Assembly: GCF_010974945.1 (NCBI RefSeq)
Contig: NZ_JAAIVB010000051.1
Location: 1-56,078 of the forward strand
DNA: 56,078 nt
Origin: Noviherbaspirillum galbum
Lineage (GTDB): Bacteria; Pseudomonadota; Gammaproteobacteria; Burkholderiales; Burkholderiaceae_D
Direction: 5' to 3'
This document shows, piece after piece, positions 8,514 through 18,220 of this stretch (positions are counted from its first letter, which is position 1; each line of letters begins with the position of its first letter). A program made the translations under genes and the position numbers. Below the pieces are notes generated by a model. The model did not search any database. It saw nothing but the letters and a program-made list of their open reading frames with translations, and was not told the DNA's origin.

Positions 8514-8939
8514 ATGGGTGATTCAAGGAAAAGCAGTAGATGGAAACCTGGCGAATCCGGCAATCCGGCGGGGAAGAAGCCCGGCACAGGTAAAATTAGC
8601 CACCTGCGTGACGCGATTGCAACGGAGCTGCCCGAAATTTTGCATAGTCTGATCAGGCAGGCAAAGGCAGGTGATGTTCAGGCTGCAAAAATACTTCTTG
8701 AAAAAGTGTTGCCCTCACTCCGGGCCACGGAAGCAACTATTGAGGTCGCTCTGAGTACCGGGGATCCGCTTTCAGCACAGGCACGCTCAGTTCTGCATGC
8801 GGTTGCCAATGGGGAGATCGCGCCCGGACATGGTGCGCAGCTGATGGCAAGTCTTGGGATGGCAGCGAAGATCGGTGAGATGGATGAACTGGTAAAAAGG
8901 GTTGAACAGCTGGAGGGCACAAATGCACGCGGAGCTTAA
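8514..8939 (+). CDS. DUF5681 domain protein, 141 aa
   Basis: The N-terminus has the basic signature WKPGESGNPAGKKPGTGK (about residues 10-27) found in DUF5681 proteins of phages and islands, often near terminase or replication genes. A helical region follows (EILHSLIRQAKAGDVQAAKI) and ends in a coiled-coil-like MDELVKRVEQLEG. AGGAG at 8501-8505 favours the ATG at 8514 over the longer open frame. It overlaps the next gene by 17 bases, so the two are one unit. A nucleic-acid-binding role is plausible from the basic N-terminus but unproven. Confidence 0.75.
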   Translation: MGDSRKSSRWKPGESGNPAGKKPGTGKISHLRDAIATELPEILHSLIRQAKAGDVQAAKILLEKVLPSLRATEATIEVALSTGDPLSAQARSVLHAVANGEIAPGHGAQLMASLGMAAKIGEMDELVKRVEQLEGTNARGA

Positions 8940-9288
8940 AAGGAGAGTACGGATTCTGGAGAGAAGCCACGCAACTGATTGTGAAATCGACAGAGAAACC
9001 GCAGTAGGAGCTGCGGTCCGGCAGTTGCGATCTGATTTAAATAATGCACTGCTGGAAGCCGAAATTTTGGAAGTCGCACCCGTCGCTATCTGCAAAGGCG
9101 TATGTCAATCAGGATCTGAGTCATTCGGCGACAGGGTCATCAGGCTTTATGAGCGGATGTCAACCGGAACTGAGACAGAGCAGGATAAGAAGGCCCTTGC
9201 CAGCCTTTCGTCGCGTAGTCTCGGGACGCTTGATATGGGCCCCCACGACTTTATTGAGATGTACTGGCGTATTTTCAGCTCTATATGA
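8923..9288 (+). CDS. hypothetical protein, 121 aa
   Basis: The start at 8923 follows GGAGGG inside the end of the DUF5681 gene. The product begins MHAELKRRVRILERSHATDC, is largely helical and has no motif I recognise. It is the last gene of the replication-like operon. It is likely a real coupled gene because of the overlap and ribosome-binding site; the function is unknown. Confidence 0.6.
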   Translation: MHAELKRRVRILERSHATDCEIDRETAVGAAVRQLRSDLNNALLEAEILEVAPVAICKGVCQSGSESFGDRVIRLYERMSTGTETEQDKKALASLSSRSLGTLDMGPHDFIEMYWRIFSSI

Positions 9289-9369
9289 AATATTTTGCGG
9301 CCAGTTGTTTATCCCCGTTCACGTGGTAGCGACTAATGCCGTTGGACGATCCTATGTGCTTGCGTACTA

Positions 9370-10830
9370 TTATGCAGACACGGGTAATGCCTTGATATGC
9401 GGATTGGATGCAGCAACTGATTTGAACTCGACGATGGAATAAAGCGCTTGCGCCGCTTTGGTGATGTCATTCACACGCCATTGGGCCCGGCGTTTATTCT
9501 GCCCATGGTCAGTTGCGTGCAGTTTCGGCGCAGGATCGAGAAAAATCACACCGTCGTTAATAGCCTGGAGCAGGCGTTCTGCAGACGTGTCGCGGCACCA
9601 CATTACCTTCGTCCCGAATGTCACAGTATATACATAGCCGAGTTCCCTAGTCGCTACATCTGAATTCGGTAATTTTTCAGCAGGAATATAGACAACTTCG
9701 TTGTGCTTGGCGCCCCAGCAGTTCATCAGACGCTCAAGGCTCCAGCTCGCTGCAACTTCATCATCGCCCGCAATCAGCGCGACTTCAATGGAGTCCATTT
9801 TGGGGGTAAGGGGTGTATCAGGGTTGTAAGGAAACGCCTTTATTTGTTCGTCTTCAATCCTGAATTCGCGAATCTGAAGCGTAAGTTTTGATTTGGGACA
9901 GTACTTGTTGGCGCGGTGAATTCCTGTAAAACGTAAATCACCATTAGCGTCACGGTAACCGTATTTGTTCATAAAACCGACAAAATCTTTCGCATAAAGG
10001 CCTCCGTCAGGCTCAGGCGTAAATAATGTGACTTTTACCTGTGTATGGGTCTTTAGTTCAATACCGAAGAGGTCGCCATCGCTGCCGGAATTCGGGACAA
10101 TGCCAAGCTCATGCTCAAGTGTGTATCCGCAAACTTGGGTGCCTGAAAAAGGTAGACTCCGCCCGTATGCATCAAGGCGGCAGCCGGGTATTGATCGTCC
10201 TAATACCGTAGCAAGCGCCGCTTCTAGTTTTGCGGTGTTTCCTTGGTTGATAGTAAGACGTTTGCATGCACGCGCACGTTCAAACCCTGGTAGTGCTTCG
10301 ATCTCTCTTTCAAGTTTGGCGGATAGGCGGAAATAAACAAGTCCGACGCATTTTCCGCGTGGAGTTCTTGCAAGCACAAGAAGACGCTTTTCTGCCGAAT
10401 GTTCTTTCGTGTACCCGACTGTAAGCGACTGTGGAATTGTATTGTTGACCGTTTGAAATCCTGAGAGGCGTGCTTCCGGATACTGAGGATAAATGATCGC
10501 CTTTACGCGCCTAGCTGGAATCAGCGCTCCATCCCTTTGTGCCCAAGAAAAGCTGTTGAAGACCGCTTCAGGAATACGTGTGCCGGGGGCGGATCGGCCC
10601 TTTGTCTCGCTTGTACTCATCCCACGTTCCGCTAGGGTGAGGTCAAAAAGATCATATAAAAGGCCAAAATCTGAGGCCAGATAAATCTGGTTCTTATCAT
10701 TTGCATTTCGCGGCAAAAGTTTCAGCAGTGCAAGATCTGCGCCGAAGCTAGCGCACTTTGCTGCAATTTCTTCTACTGAAGCGGCAACGTGTTCAAAACT
10801 GGAAGGAAATTTAACATCTGAAGCGTCCAT
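9370..10830 (-). CDS. MvaI/BcnI-family type II restriction endonuclease, 486 aa
   Basis: This enzyme should cut DNA at CCNGG-class sites; MvaI itself recognises CCWGG and BcnI CCSGG. Near the middle, residues 253-260 read DLFGIELK, that is D-x4-E-x-K, the spacing of the MvaI active site, in a context (GSDGDLFGIELKTHTQ) typical of the family. MvaI is about 246 aa, so this protein has a long N-terminal part (1-215) of unknown role, perhaps regulation or extra DNA contact. The ATG at 10830 is chosen because GGAAAG lies about ten bases upstream. It is divergent from a Dcm-like methylase and Vsr, which fits a CCWGG system. The specificity is inferred from the partners, not proved. Confidence 0.82.
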   Translation of the reverse strand: MDASDVKFPSSFEHVAASVEEIAAKCASFGADLALLKLLPRNANDKNQIYLASDFGLLYDLFDLTLAERGMSTSETKGRSAPGTRIPEAVFNSFSWAQRDGALIPARRVKAIIYPQYPEARLSGFQTVNNTIPQSLTVGYTKEHSAEKRLLVLARTPRGKCVGLVYFRLSAKLEREIEALPGFERARACKRLTINQGNTAKLEAALATVLGRSIPGCRLDAYGRSLPFSGTQVCGYTLEHELGIVPNSGSDGDLFGIELKTHTQVKVTLFTPEPDGGLYAKDFVGFMNKYGYRDANGDLRFTGIHRANKYCPKSKLTLQIREFRIEDEQIKAFPYNPDTPLTPKMDSIEVALIAGDDEVAASWSLERLMNCWGAKHNEVVYIPAEKLPNSDVATRELGYVYTVTFGTKVMWCRDTSAERLLQAINDGVIFLDPAPKLHATDHGQNKRRAQWRVNDITKAAQALYSIVEFKSVAASNPHIKALPVSA

Positions 10831-11279
10831 AGAACTTTCCAATTTGGTAATTCATGGCGCGATAGTAACATTTCCTAAATGAATTGAAATGCGGGAATTC
10901 GTTATCATTCCTGTAAAAGAGTCAGAATTAAAATAAAAATCTTTGAATACAGTTACTTAAAGACGTAATACTAGGAAAGGCTTGGTGCCTGCTTGGTGCA
11001 AAGAGGATCTTTTCTGGAGCGCATATATGGCCGCGACCTAGGAGGTGCTGAGGAATGAGGTAAATCCCGATTACGCAGACTGACAAACTGCCATAAGTAT
11101 TGACAACGGCGTAAACACTTGGGCCTATACCGGACGTCTGCCAACGAAGCGCTATCCGCTTTTCGAGTAACCTTATACTTTGAAAAAGCGCAAATACTGA
11201 AAAAATGTACAGTAAACTGATGCCAAGAAAGGGAGAAATAGGTGATAATCCATCACATGATTGACCCAGCTAAGAGCCT
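10831..11279. other. divergent promoter region of the restriction-modification locus
   Basis: This 449-bp region separates the endonuclease start (minus) from the methylase start (plus). It must hold both promoters. It is AT-rich near 10860-10960. I see no C-protein gene and no convincing short gene; the control of the endonuclease is therefore not explained by the sequence. Confidence 0.5.
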
Positions 11280-12638
11280 ATGGACTACTTAAGTGACGAC
11301 CTTGCACTGCTCACTAGGGTGCTAGAAATATACGACCAAAAATATGTTGCTATATACCTGAATAGCATTTCAGGCCGGGACTGGTGCAGAGAGAATATCA
11401 ACAGGCTTGTAAATGGCAAAGACAAAAACCGTGAGCTAACAAGACGCGAGTTTGACGCACTGGCTCAGTTACTACCACCACCGCCAGCGCATCATCCCGA
11501 ATACGATTTCGACTTTATTGATCTCTTTGCCGGTATAGGCGGCATTCGGCGTGCCTTTGATCAGCAGAGAGGGCGCTGTGTATTTACAAGCGAATGGAAT
11601 GAGCCGGCAACGCGTACCTATAAAGCAAATCATTATTGCGATCCTGATTCACACACCTTCAATGACGACATTCGTAAGATAACCCTGAGTGACCAGCCTG
11701 AGGTATCAGAAGAAGAAGCGTACCGGAATATTAATCAAAAAATTCCTGATCATGATGTCCTGCTTGCCGGTTTCCCTTGCCAGCCTTTTTCCATAGCGGG
11801 TGTTTCGAAGAAAAACGCTCTTGGTCGTGCGCATGGATTTGAATGCAAAACGCAGGGAACTTTGTTCTTTGATGTTGCCCGTATCCTTAAGGCCAAGCGT
11901 CCGGCTGCATTCCTGTTGGAAAACGTCAAGAACCTGAAAAGTCACGATAAAGGTCGTACCTTCAGGGTAATTACAGAAACACTGGATGAACTTGGGTACT
12001 GGGTCGCCGATATGGAAACGACTGGTTCTGTCGATCCAAAAGTCATTGATGCAAAAAACTTTATCCCTCAGCATCGCGAACGGATTGTGTTAGTAGGGTT
12101 CAGGAAAGATCTGAACGTGCATGAAGGATTCACTCTGCGAGACATTCGACAGTACTATGCCAAAGAAAAGCCTAGGCTTGGTGATATCCTCGACAAAGCT
12201 GTTGACTCAAAATATATTCTTACACCAAAGCTTTGGGAGTACCTCTACAATTATTCTGCTAAGCATAAAGCAAAGGGTAATGGATTTGGTTTTGGCCTGG
12301 TAGGAGAAAACGATATCACCCGTACTTTATCTGCACGGTATTACAAAGACGGTTCGGAGATTCTCATTGATTGTGGATTTGATCATTCAAAAGAGCTGCA
12401 TCATCCGGACAATATGAAGAACCGTCCACGTAGACTGACGCCACTGGAGTGTGCACGTCTTATGGGGTTTATTGATAATAACGGAAACACATTCCGGATT
12501 CCTGTCTCGGACACGCAGGCTTATAAGCAGTTTGGTAACTCTGTAGTCGTTCCTGTCTTTACCGCTGTTGCAAAGCTTATGAAAGACCGAATCCTTGAGG
12601 CTAAGACAAAACAAGGTGAAGTAGCAATAGCAGCATAA
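11280..12638 (+). CDS. dcm: DNA cytosine-C5 methyltransferase, Dcm/EcoRII type
   Basis: It transfers a methyl group from AdoMet to C5 of cytosine, most likely the inner C of CCWGG, and so protects DNA from the divergent endonuclease. Conserved motifs are in order: [16 protein letters not shown] (motif I, about residue 80), the catalytic [14 protein letters not shown] (motif IV, Cys about 166), [10 protein letters not shown] (motif VI, about 213), [12 protein letters not shown] (VIII), a TRD with [12 protein letters not shown], and [10 protein letters not shown] (X, about 417). The 75-residue N-terminal extension and the TRD resemble E. coli Dcm, and overall size (452 aa) fits. Vsr follows after three bases, as in the classical dcm-vsr pair. 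Confidence 0.93.
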   Translation: MDYLSDDLALLTRVLEIYDQKYVAIYLNSISGRDWCRENINRLVNGKDKNRELTRREFDALAQLLPPPPAHHPEYDFDFIDLFAGIGGIRRAFDQQRGRCVFTSEWNEPATRTYKANHYCDPDSHTFNDDIRKITLSDQPEVSEEEAYRNINQKIPDHDVLLAGFPCQPFSIAGVSKKNALGRAHGFECKTQGTLFFDVARILKAKRPAAFLLENVKNLKSHDKGRTFRVITETLDELGYWVADMETTGSVDPKVIDAKNFIPQHRERIVLVGFRKDLNVHEGFTLRDIRQYYAKEKPRLGDILDKAVDSKYILTPKLWEYLYNYSAKHKAKGNGFGFGLVGENDITRTLSARYYKDGSEILIDCGFDHSKELHHPDNMKNRPRRLTPLECARLMGFIDNNGNTFRIPVSDTQAYKQFGNSVVVPVFTAVAKLMKDRILEAKTKQGEVAIAA

Positions 12639-12641
12639 ACA

Positions 12642-13133
12642 ATGGTTGATGTACATAACCCGACTGTACGCTCGCATAATATGCGAGCGATACGAAGCAA
12701 GCATACCAAACCAGAATTGCGGTTTCGCGAGCTGCTTGATTCTGCGGGTATTTGCTATGAAGTTCATTCCAAGGATCTTCCAGGTACTCCGGACATTGTT
12801 TTGCGTGACCTGAAAATTGCGATGTTCGTTAATGGTTGCTTCTGGCATGGACACTCGTGCTACTTGTTCAAGATGCCTGAAACCCGGCGTGAGTTCTGGC
12901 AGCCAAAGATTGAGGGTACGAAAGAGCGTGACAGGCGTAAGTGCGAGTCGTTAATTCAGGAAGGATGGCGGGTGTTGATAGTTTGGGAGTGTGCACTGAA
13001 AGGCAGACTTCGTTTACCTGTGGATGACCTGATCGGCAGCTTACAGGCTTGGATTGCTGCAGATGCGGATAAAAGAGACTACCAAATTAAAAATATAGAA
13101 TGCGCATCGGAGCCGAGTAATCACTCTCTTTAA
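12642..13133 (+). CDS. vsr: very short patch repair endonuclease Vsr
   Basis: Vsr nicks 5' of the mismatched T in T:G mispairs that arise when 5-methylcytosine in the Dcm site deaminates. The family pattern is complete: MRAIRSKHTKPELRFRELL, the active-site region LPGTPDIVLRDLKIAMFVNG with its key Asp, CFWHGHSCYLFKMP (catalytic His and zinc ligands), FWQPKIEGTKERDRR and GWRVLIVWECAL. Its 163 aa is close to the usual length. It is three bases downstream of the methylase, so it is co-translated. Its presence supports C5 methylation at a Dcm-like site. Confidence 0.95.
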   Translation: MVDVHNPTVRSHNMRAIRSKHTKPELRFRELLDSAGICYEVHSKDLPGTPDIVLRDLKIAMFVNGCFWHGHSCYLFKMPETRREFWQPKIEGTKERDRRKCESLIQEGWRVLIVWECALKGRLRLPVDDLIGSLQAWIAADADKRDYQIKNIECASEPSNHSL

Positions 13134-13849
13134 AATTTTTGAGTTCATCCGACGATATACGTCCCCCTTTAGAACCGGCCAGACAAGGTTTTAAAATTCT
13201 AAGATTCAGATTGCGGCGCTGGACGTTGTTCTCGCCCCGTACTACCCTATCTTAGGACGGTTACCTGTGAGAAATGCCTGCGATACTACCCATTCGCCAT
13301 GAATTAAGCTTCCGGCATAACATTCTTTTTTCGACCCTAAGTCATTCGCCCGGTGGTGCGCATCGTCGTGTTCAACCGGCTCGAGCTTCCAGCCGTCGTA
13401 GTGCCCCACTGCCACAAGTGAATGGCAAACGATGCCAGCTCGCTGGATACTGACGCCGGCATATCCAGACTTCATCTGTCTTGCTGAAAGTCCACACCTG
13501 CCTCAAGAATACAACTGCATTAATGCAGAAAATTTGCTTTTAGGAATCATCGTCGGACATATGACGATTAGAGACAATTGAGAGTACGGTATTCAATCTT
13601 TAATCTTTGCTTCGGAGCTCATAACAGTTACATCTTGTGGTGTGATTGAGGGTAATCAACCCCCCTGAACGCTGGTAGTTAGAAAATATATACCGCCAGA
13701 TACCCTTTTTATGGGATTTTCCGAGACTTTGGCGCATGACATTATTGGTAGGGTTTTTCGCACGCAAATAATGAATCCTGCGCTCTAGCGAACTGAGGAA
13801 CCACGAGGGCATGCGATTAGGCAACTTAATTATCTAATCAAGAGAGACA
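13134..13849. other. 716-bp intergenic region before the DISARM-like operon
   Basis: No convincing gene. Two short minus-strand frames (13242-13475 and 13600-13824) could be small proteins, but I see neither family resemblance nor clear ribosome-binding sites. The promoter of the following six-gene operon must lie here, since everything downstream is tightly coupled. Confidence 0.45.
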
Positions 13850-14893
13850 ATGCTCAGTCTGCCTGTAAGCGATCCTCACCGTAAACGGCTCTCCGTTACT
13901 GGGAAAACAATCCTTCCACTGACGTTGTTTCGGGAAGGGAGCGACCGATGGCAGCCGATCCCTTACTGGGTCAATTTCCTTATGCAGCTCGGATACTGCT
14001 GGATCCGGAATCAATCTTCAGAGCGACGTATCTGCTTGGTTTCCATGCCGTGCGAATCCGCCTCAGCAGGTCTGGTCACCTTGGGGGCGATGCGCTTCCG
14101 ACTCGCTGAGACAGGTGCGGACGACCTTGCCTCTCATTTTGCTCGTATCAAAGAACTTGCAAGGACCCGGAATCACCATCGCGGCCTATGCGATATGCGC
14201 AGTGCACGCAAGCAACATGGTCGCGGTCCGTATTATGTAGACGAGCTGGACGAGACCGGGTTGGTATGGGTAAAGACGGCAGGACGATCCGGAACAAGGG
14301 TGGCAATTTCTGAGGTAACTGCCGCTTGCTGGAGGTTTGAGGATGAGCCCCAGGTGCAGACATTCACGGGCTTACCGATAACATACGGCGAAAGTTATAA
14401 CGAACTCATATCGGGTGCCCCTCCGGTTTGCCCCGAAAATCTGCGGCGATCAGATTCGTTGATTTGCATGGCAGGTAATGCCCGAGGGGAACGTACGACC
14501 CGTGGTGTAATGAGTCAGATACGGTTTGGTGGCGACAAGTGGGAGTTAGGCTTAGATGAATTGCTGACGGTTCGCGAATGGGCCCCAACTATAGTTTCCC
14601 GGGTCTCGCTATTCAATACACGCACCGGCGAGATTGACAGGCAAACCCGCTTCCCGAGGCTTGTTGTTGCCGACGGTGACCTGGCTTTTCTGAAAGTGCT
14701 CGGAAATGATTTGTTTAATGAAGCAGATATTCTTGCTGTCATACCAAGGACACTCGATCGTCAACGTCTGGAAGACATAGGTGCACGGCTGTCTCAACTG
14801 GAGCAGTGGTATGCTCACGAGCCTGAACGAAACGGAATTCTTCCATTGCCTCCGGCTGGAATTGCAATAAACTCTCTGAAAAGAGTGCAATGA
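13850..14893 (+). CDS. unknown protein, first gene of the DISARM-like operon, 347 aa
   Basis: I do not recognise the family. AAGAGAGAC lies just before the ATG. Residues 35-95 contain a compact alpha/beta-looking segment (RRICLVSMPCESASAGLVTL, then GAMRFRL), followed by a helical stretch and a more beta-rich C-terminal half (GDKWELGLDELLTVREW, FPRLVVADGDLAFLKVL). No signal peptide, membrane segment or nuclease motif is visible. Its stop overlaps the next start (ATGATG at 14890-14895), so it is made with the next protein. Position suggests a sensor or structural subunit of the system; that is inference. Confidence 0.75.
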   Translation: MLSLPVSDPHRKRLSVTGKTILPLTLFREGSDRWQPIPYWVNFLMQLGYCWIRNQSSERRICLVSMPCESASAGLVTLGAMRFRLAETGADDLASHFARIKELARTRNHHRGLCDMRSARKQHGRGPYYVDELDETGLVWVKTAGRSGTRVAISEVTAACWRFEDEPQVQTFTGLPITYGESYNELISGAPPVCPENLRRSDSLICMAGNARGERTTRGVMSQIRFGGDKWELGLDELLTVREWAPTIVSRVSLFNTRTGEIDRQTRFPRLVVADGDLAFLKVLGNDLFNEADILAVIPRTLDRQRLEDIGARLSQLEQWYAHEPERNGILPLPPAGIAINSLKRVQ

Positions 14894-16509
14894 TGGGGTT
14901 AACCGCATCCAGCATTTTTGAGTTTCTGAATAAAAACTCAGTTATACATCTCGACCGATACGAGGTATTTGACAGGAAATTCAGCCTGCTTCGGAAAAGT
15001 GTCCGGCAGATAATCGGGAATTTCCGTGAAACCGATGATAACGACGGTCATGAGGCTGCTAACCAGTTGCAGAGCATGCTTTCTGAGTGGCTCACTCTGC
15101 CTTTGCCGTTCGACACATCAGTAATAGAAAGGCTCAGCTGTCTCGGCTCGACTTCATATTTCCGACAGCGCTGGGGACACCAAATGGGCACTTTCTATGA
15201 GGCCGCGCAACAGGCAGCGCATGATCTCGTGGGGGAAGAAAATCCAGTCGAATGCATCGTACGGGAACATCTTCTCAGGATGCAAAATGAGCAAACGAAC
15301 TTCCGGATTTTCTGTCAGCGGCCAGCTGTGCCGATATTTAATCAGGTAGTCACTGCGGGAGGTGGCAATGCTTTGAGAATGGATTCTTTTATACACTCGC
15401 CTTCAGGGTACCGTGATTCCCCGCCTTTTGATGAACTACTTAAAGTCGGACCACTTCGTTCCAGAGGCTGGGGGGCTATTCCTGATGCAATCCTGACCGC
15501 ACCCCGGTTTAGAAAACTTATTCAGGTAGTATGGTCAGGTTGTAAAGACGAGCCGGACTTCGGGTACGACCCTGTTACTAGGTCCGCCGCTACAGACGAC
15601 TCTCAGCACAACCAGAATTCGCAAAGCAGTATTGCCTGTCACCTGAAAACAAAATGGATGCCGACATCTATAAGAAAAGGTGATGACCCGGATTACATTC
15701 CGGATGAAGATGAATTTCAGCTTTTCAAAACATGGAATCAGGAACGCATCCACAACGAACGTCGGGCAGTTTTAGTTCAGATTGATGAAGGGCAGGGAAT
15801 ACTTTATCCACCCCTGTCTAAGCTGCTTTGCTTCGATCCTATGGAGCCGGACAGCTCGTGTATTACCTATCATATCCCTGGTGAAACACATGTTGAAGAC
15901 ACATTCATCATTAGACCTGTACTCGATGATCCAAGAAGCACTGGAGCTCGTGCCAGGCATGGCCGGTTAAGCCGGGCATGGAAAGAACAACTCAGAAAGA
16001 AGTATCGGGCAAATCCCAGAGGTTTGATCAGAGAACTCGACAAGCAGGGACTCCGGTTGCTGAGACTCGATGTTGCATTAATCCACTGGATGAAACCTCC
16101 AACGACTGTTATCCATGCTCCGCAGCAAAAGAGACACTTTGAGATCCTGCTTCGTGTCCTCGCTCCGGATTTTACAGAGTTAAATTCCCGGGGTTATTCA
16201 ACAGAAGCTGTATATGAGCATGCGTGGAGAGAAATATGCCATAGCCGAGGCGAAGCTATACATGCAGGGTTTATGAATAACGTACAGACAGAGGAGCAGT
16301 TCTGTTCGATTCTTACTGCGATGATTCCTCAGATACGGGCGACTGCGAACGCTCAGGATGGGTTTTCTCTTGCCCTCCCTGATGGACATCCTCTGGAAGG
16401 CCTTGCACTGTTCAATAGGGTACGCGCTGTAGAAGAAGGCTTTCGGGTGCCATCCTCTGAGCTGCATCTGGCTCATGAACTGAGTAAAGCAGAGCAGTGG
16501 CGCGCCTGA
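14890..16509 (+). CDS. unknown protein, second gene of the DISARM-like operon, 539 aa
   Basis: This is a large soluble protein with no motif I can name. I looked for an HKD phospholipase D motif, which would make it DrmC, and did not find one. It has a charged central region (KGDDPDYIPDEDEFQLFKTW), a strongly basic segment (RARHGRLSRAWKEQLRKKYR, about 355-375) and a helical C-terminus. It overlaps the first gene by four bases and the NERD helicase by 13. In class 2 DISARM a large DrmE protein accompanies DrmA and DrmB, and this could be a distant positional counterpart, but I cannot support homology from sequence alone. Confidence 0.75.
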   Translation: MMGLTASSIFEFLNKNSVIHLDRYEVFDRKFSLLRKSVRQIIGNFRETDDNDGHEAANQLQSMLSEWLTLPLPFDTSVIERLSCLGSTSYFRQRWGHQMGTFYEAAQQAAHDLVGEENPVECIVREHLLRMQNEQTNFRIFCQRPAVPIFNQVVTAGGGNALRMDSFIHSPSGYRDSPPFDELLKVGPLRSRGWGAIPDAILTAPRFRKLIQVVWSGCKDEPDFGYDPVTRSAATDDSQHNQNSQSSIACHLKTKWMPTSIRKGDDPDYIPDEDEFQLFKTWNQERIHNERRAVLVQIDEGQGILYPPLSKLLCFDPMEPDSSCITYHIPGETHVEDTFIIRPVLDDPRSTGARARHGRLSRAWKEQLRKKYRANPRGLIRELDKQGLRLLRLDVALIHWMKPPTTVIHAPQQKRHFEILLRVLAPDFTELNSRGYSTEAVYEHAWREICHSRGEAIHAGFMNNVQTEEQFCSILTAMIPQIRATANAQDGFSLALPDGHPLEGLALFNRVRAVEEGFRVPSSELHLAHELSKAEQWRA

Positions 16510-18218
16510 TTCCTGCATTTACCGACGAACGGACACCGCCTGGTGAAAGAGACGTCTTTACTATGCTTGCGGCAGGCCCTGACGACTGGACGGCCATCCA
16601 TTCACTCGACCTTGCGCCATGGAACCGCGGCCTGCGCACAGAAATCGATTTTGTGATTATTGTTCCTGATACCGGGATAATATGCATCGAGGTCAAGTCA
16701 CACTCAAAAATTGATTTCGAAGATGACCGATGGATTCCGGCAGAGATAAAACGGTCACCTTTCAAACAAGCTGCTGACGGCCGCTATACATTCTACCGAC
16801 GCCTCGTTGCGCTTCTACCCCAGTTTCAAAATTTGCCTGTAGTCCATGGCTGTGTCTTTCCGAACGCTCGTTTTACGCTCCCGCCAAATCTTTCGGCGCA
16901 GCCATGGGAGCTAATAGATGGAGTCCGGTTCCGGTCATATTCCTCGGGGATGGAATTCTGCGCCGATCTGAAACAGCGAATGCAACGTAGTATTGAGGCC
17001 GATCAGAACCTGCTTCCACTTAAGGTGCGGTTATCTGGGTCAGAGAAAGACAGGATCGTTGAGGCATGCATCCCGGTCCATAAGCGTCAGCCCGGAGCCC
17101 GCGAAGAGATCCAGCAGCGCGAACTGGAAATCGGGCGCATTCTCCGTGAACAGCAGAAACCAGTACTCAGGCTGGCCAGCCTTAATCAGAGACTAGTTGT
17201 TGATGGCGCAGCTGGAACCGGAAAAACACTCATCGCCGTAGAAGTCGCCCGACGTGCTGCTCTGGCGGGAAAACGCGTAGCGTTGCTATGTTTTAACCGC
17301 CTCGCAGGCGACTGGATCCGCGCAGCCGTCACACAAAACGCTCCCGCTATGCCGAATCTGGTCGCTGGCAGAGCAATACGCGTTATGGCAGAGATGGCAG
17401 GGATCAGGGTTCCGGAAAATCCTCATCAGAGGTATTGGGATGAAGAACTGCCTTTGCTGATTGAGGATAAGCTGACTGATCCTGACTTCAGCGCGGATGC
17501 CAGCTTCGATTATCTGGTGCTTGACGAAGCACAAGACCTGCTCGGACGTCCACGATTGTGGAACTGCCTTTGCCAGTTTCTCAGCGGCGGAGTGAAAGAA
17601 GGGAACTTCGCGCTCTTTGGTGACTTCAGTCATCAGGTCCTTGGAGAGAAGCATCTGATGGACAGTTCACTGCAGGCTCTCCTCGAAACGGCCCGGCCTA
17701 CGCGATGGCTGTTAGCCGAAAACTGCCGGAACTACCAGATAGTCGGAGATACCGCATTGCGGCTAAGTGGGTTTGGTGATTCAGTTTACTCCGGATACAT
17801 GAGAACCGGAGGCAGCCTGGGAAATTATGACATCTCGTTTTATAACGAAAACGCTGATCAGCTTGAAAGTCTCAGGACTTGGCTAGCGGATTTCAGAAAG
17901 GCCGGTTACAAAGCATCTGAAATCGCGATTCTGTCGTTTTGTGCAGATGCTTTTAGTGCGGCGTCACGGCTTGCTGCAGATGGCTGCGCTGTTTATCCCG
18001 CAGGAAAATCTGCTGACGGCACTCTGTACTCAACTATTCACGCATTCAAAGGCCTTGAACGCAAAGTCATCATTCTCACTGATCTGGCTCTCGCGGGGAC
18101 TGAATTCCAGAGGCACCTTTTCTACACAGGAATGACCCGCGCAACCGAGTCGGTTCGCATCCTTTGCCATAAGAATTCAAAGATCGTCCTTCGGGGATGG
18201 CTCAGAAATCAGGAATAA
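16497..18218 (+). CDS. NERD-domain superfamily 1 helicase, 573 aa
   Basis: A nuclease-related NERD domain covers about residues 15-110 (LRTEIDFVIIVPDTGIICIE, then VKSHSKI, giving the D...ExK pattern). A UvrD-like helicase follows: Walker A GAAGTGKTLIA at about 238, motif II LVLDEAQDLL at about 341, and a late motif LFYTGMTRATESVRIL at about 543. The start is GTG at 16497, inside the preceding gene, whose stop is at 16509. Such proteins bind and unwind DNA and may cut it; here it is placed where standard DISARM has no such gene. DrmA starts three bases after its stop, so the two products are probably made together. Confidence 0.88.
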   Translation: MARLIPAFTDERTPPGERDVFTMLAAGPDDWTAIHSLDLAPWNRGLRTEIDFVIIVPDTGIICIEVKSHSKIDFEDDRWIPAEIKRSPFKQAADGRYTFYRRLVALLPQFQNLPVVHGCVFPNARFTLPPNLSAQPWELIDGVRFRSYSSGMEFCADLKQRMQRSIEADQNLLPLKVRLSGSEKDRIVEACIPVHKRQPGAREEIQQRELEIGRILREQQKPVLRLASLNQRLVVDGAAGTGKTLIAVEVARRAALAGKRVALLCFNRLAGDWIRAAVTQNAPAMPNLVAGRAIRVMAEMAGIRVPENPHQRYWDEELPLLIEDKLTDPDFSADASFDYLVLDEAQDLLGRPRLWNCLCQFLSGGVKEGNFALFGDFSHQVLGEKHLMDSSLQALLETARPTRWLLAENCRNYQIVGDTALRLSGFGDSVYSGYMRTGGSLGNYDISFYNENADQLESLRTWLADFRKAGYKASEIAILSFCADAFSAASRLAADGCAVYPAGKSADGTLYSTIHAFKGLERKVIILTDLALAGTEFQRHLFYTGMTRATESVRILCHKNSKIVLRGWLRNQE

Positions 18219-18220
18219 AA

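Noticed and set aside
13242-13475. Small minus-strand gene
   Set aside because: It has no clear ribosome-binding site, no recognisable family and lies in a decayed-looking intergenic region.
14890-16509. DrmC (phospholipase D-like) assignment for the second gene of the operon
   Set aside because: I searched the translation for HxKxxxxD and found none.
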